A stretch of DNA of 23,622 nt from Candidatus Beckwithbacteria bacterium CG23_combo_of_CG06-09_8_20_14_all_47_9 (GTDB lineage: Bacteria; Patescibacteriota; Microgenomatia; UBA1400; CG1-02-47-37): positions 4,948 through 28,569 of the forward strand of contig PCSQ01000046.1 of assembly GCA_002772455.1 (NCBI GenBank), given 5' to 3'. Below, one piece after another: positions 22,376 through 23,622 of this stretch. Positions within the stretch are counted from its first letter, which is position 1; each line of letters begins with the position of its first letter. The notes under the pieces were generated by a model. The model made no database searches, had not been told where the DNA came from, and worked only from the letters and a program-made list of their open reading frames with translations. The translations under genes were made by a program, and so were the position numbers.

Positions 22376-22402
22376 AGCGCTCCGACGTCACGTCGGAGCG
22401 CT
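22376..22402. repeat. Perfect GC-rich hairpin (GACGTCACGTC element, copy 2)
   Basis: 12-bp perfect arms (22376-22387 and 22391-22402) with a 3-nt TCA loop, just after the 65-residue gene. No T-run follows on either strand, so it is not a standard terminator, though it could protect the 3' end or block read-through. Its core matches 10026-10036. Confidence 0.7.
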
Positions 22403-22432
22403 GCGTCCATTTCTTCAACTTGAAAAAAGAGA

Positions 22433-22630
22433 TTAAGCTTTCTTCAACACCGGCATACCGGTTCTCTGGGTTTCCATTACTTTGTATCCGGCGGGGACGG
22501 CATCCAATGAGCCGGCGCGGACATCGCGGGCGAAAAAGTAAATTCTTTGCATCTTGCCGCCGCGAAGATTGACATCCTTAAAGTGCAGGTAATAAGTCAC
22601 GCCTTTAGCGTTTTTATAAGAAAAAGCCAT
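22433..22630 (-). CDS. Small protein of unknown function, strongly translated
   Basis: 65 residues, starting MAFSYKNAKGVTYYLHFKDV and rich in Lys, Arg and Tyr, with no Cys, signal or membrane segment. It resembles short proteins I recall from CPR genomes, but no function is known to me. Upstream is GGAGGAGGTGAG, one of the best Shine-Dalgarno sequences in the window, and a consensus TTGACA (22696-22701), so expression is probably high. It is monocistronic, with a stable hairpin behind it. Confidence 0.8.
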   Translation of the reverse strand: MAFSYKNAKGVTYYLHFKDVNLRGGKMQRIYFFARDVRAGSLDAVPAGYKVMETQRTGMPVLKKA

Positions 22631-22701
22631 TTGTATCTCACCTCCTCCGGGCAGAATCGTTGTACAAGATAAGCGTAGATCAGTTCTCTCTCTGTTGTCA
22701 A
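22631..22701 (-). promoter_or_regulatory. Promoter and strong ribosome binding site of the 65-residue gene
   Basis: TTGACA at 22696-22701; a weak TACGCT follows at 18 bp. The leader ends with GGAGGAGGTGAG about 7-10 bp before the ATG at 22630. The long match to anti-Shine-Dalgarno contrasts with the leaderless neighbours. Confidence 0.5.
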
Positions 22702-22707
22702 GAGGGG

Positions 22708-22935
22708 CTAGTCTTTAGGCCAAATCTTCTCGTTTGTCTCGGCGTCATAAATCTCGATCGCGTTGGTCGGACAGCTCTGGGCGCCCAGCAGAATATTCTC
22801 CGGCGTGTCCCCGTCTTCTTTGACTACATAGGCAATGTTTTTATCGTCTAATTGATACACCCCCGGGGCAATCCCGACACAGGAAGCGGCGCCGATGCAT
22901 TTATCTTTCAAGATTTTAACTTTATATTTAGGCAT
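22708..22935 (-). CDS. Single-cluster ferredoxin
   Basis: 75 residues. Cluster ligands seen are Cys 13, Cys 19 and Cys 55 (KCIGAASC; AQSCPTNAI). The residue usually Cys or Asp three after the first Cys is Ala 16, so it may carry a 3Fe-4S cluster or a 4Fe-4S cluster with a non-protein ligand. It overlaps the reductase gene by 8 bp and is its likely redox partner. Confidence 0.92.
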   Translation of the reverse strand: MPKYKVKILKDKCIGAASCVGIAPGVYQLDDKNIAYVVKEDGDTPENILLGAQSCPTNAIEIYDAETNEKIWPKD

Positions 22936-23622
22936 ACTTCTCCTTATGAATTCTAGTTGTTAAAACTCCTTTATTCTGCACCATTTGCTCAACTTCGGCA
23001 ATCATTTCCTGATTGCCGCATAAATAAACTCCCCAATCCTGGTTTAGAACCACATCATTTAACTCTTTAACCACGTGGCCGGAAACCAGCGGCCACATTC
23101 CCGGCGGTTTGGAGATCATCAACCGGTAGTGAAAGTTGGCATAATACTTGTTGATCTGCCGCCACTTTTCTTCCCAAAACATTTCCTCGACTTTTCTTAA
23201 TCCCCACAGTAGCCACATCTCCCGGGTGTCTTTTTTATCTGCCAATAAATCAAATAGCATTGACTTAAACGGGGCAATGCCCGAACCGGTAGCCACGAAT
23301 AAAAGCTTGGGCTCGGCAGCAACAGTAAATATACCCAAAGGGGCCATAAATTCGACGGCATCGCCCGGCTTTAAGTTTTTCATATAGGTCGAGCCTTTCC
23401 CTGCCGGTTCAATGTCAACCAGTAGATCAACGGCATGGTTGGTGACCGGATTCGAAACAATCGAATACGCCCGCCGCACTTGCCCGGCGGATGCCGGGTC
23501 CCCGCCGCCTGCCTGCGCAGGCAGGCCGATGGCCACCGAAATATATTGCCCGGCAGTAAATTCCAGTTGGTGCGGCTCAACTAACTCCAAGCGCAACGAG
23601 TGATATTTTTTATTTAGTTCAA
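22928..23622 (-). CDS. FAD/NAD(P)-binding ferredoxin reductase, 5' end missing
   Basis: The frame is open to the right edge (upstream of a TTG at 23596 it continues ELNKKYHS), so the start lies outside the window. FNR-family motifs: GQYISVAIG, the FAD-binding RAYSIVSNP, VEFMAPLGIFT, the NAD(P)-binding VATGSGIAPFKSM, and a C-terminal YLCGNQEMI. Between GQYISVAIG and RAYS there is an extra loop of about 16 residues, rich in Gly, Ala and Pro, encoded by two adjacent palindromes (23483-23526). It would pass electrons between NAD(P)H and the ferredoxin encoded next. Confidence 0.9.
   Translation of the reverse strand, partial: ELNKKYHSLRLELVEPHQLEFTAGQYISVAIGLPAQAGGGDPASAGQVRRAYSIVSNPVTNHAVDLLVDIEPAGKGSTYMKNLKPGDAVEFMAPLGIFTVAAEPKLLFVATGSGIAPFKSMLFDLLADKKDTREMWLLWGLRKVEEMFWEEKWRQINKYYANFHYRLMISKPPGMWPLVSGHVVKELNDVVLNQDWGVYLCGNQEMIAEVEQMVQNKGVLTTRIHKEKYA
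23483..23526. repeat. Double palindrome inserted in frame in the reductase gene
   Basis: CCCGGC-GGAT-GCCGGG (23483-23498) and, 8 bp away, a perfect 20-bp palindrome GCCTGCCTGCGCAGGCAGGC (23507-23526). Together they encode the surface loop LPAQAGGGDPASAGQ. The location and GC-rich palindromic form suggest a short dispersed repeat that entered the gene without breaking the frame. Confidence 0.7.

Overview
The window looks like a Patescibacteria/CPR genome, most likely Microgenomates-type. The evidence is very tight packing with start/stop overlaps (ATGA, TAATG), many small proteins, DUF5667-type surface proteins, a highly divergent rpe, and several adenosylcobalamin-dependent ribonucleotide reductases (RNRs). 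TGA is used as a normal stop (for example the ATGA junctions at 4138-4141 and 7790-7793), so this is not a TGA-recoding lineage. The taxonomic call is inference from gene content; no rRNA gene is present.

Layout from left to right. 1-324: a ribbon-helix-helix antitoxin followed by the first codons of a PIN toxin, cut by the window edge. 367-531: a possible 54-residue acidic peptide on the plus strand. 533-8355 (minus): an nrdR-nrdJ-nrdJ-nrdJ operon read leftwards from two NrdR-box-like palindromes. The last nrdJ carries an ATP cone and a full-length intein with a LAGLIDADG endonuclease. 8357-9961 (minus): an unknown 534-residue protein whose disordered C-terminal half is encoded by DNA full of short perfect hairpins. 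10070-11898 (minus): a P-loop NMP-kinase-like gene, a secreted DUF5667-DUF4430 protein, and a DUF6580-type membrane transport protein. 11917-16293 (plus): two tandem class A penicillin-binding proteins, each preceded by a promoter that places +1 on or next to the ATG. 16282-16994 (minus): a Phd/YefM-PIN toxin-antitoxin pair with TGTACA operators. 16997-18039 (minus): a membrane-anchored class A beta-lactamase-like serine hydrolase, and upstream of it the remnant of a PIN toxin. 18168-21754 (minus): a fully overlapping LOG-rpiB-gap-rpe-pfkB sugar-phosphate operon. 21776-22306 (minus): an RskA-like membrane protein. 22433-22630 (minus): a 65-residue protein with a very strong ribosome binding site. 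22708-23622 (minus): a ferredoxin and its probable FAD/NAD(P) reductase, which runs off the window.

Two themes connect the genes. First, deoxynucleotide supply: three B12-dependent RNRs under probable NrdR control lie close to a module that resembles a cobalamin capture and import system. The DUF4430 domain is related to the C-terminal domain of transcobalamin and intrinsic factor, and it is followed by an S-component-like membrane protein. An NMP-kinase-like gene is co-transcribed with it. Second, ribose-phosphate metabolism: a LOG-type nucleotide phosphoribohydrolase is coupled to RpiB, Rpe and GAPDH, which suggests scavenged nucleotides are fed into central carbon flow.

Many genes lack a leader. 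Several promoters put +1 at, or within four bases of, the start codon, and two divergent genes share one 18-bp gap with overlapping extended -10 boxes. Short palindromic elements recur both between genes and in frame inside genes. There is no rRNA, tRNA, CRISPR array or transposase that I can see. No gene-free stretch exceeds 300 bases; the longest, 17960-18167, holds a promoter and the PIN remnant.
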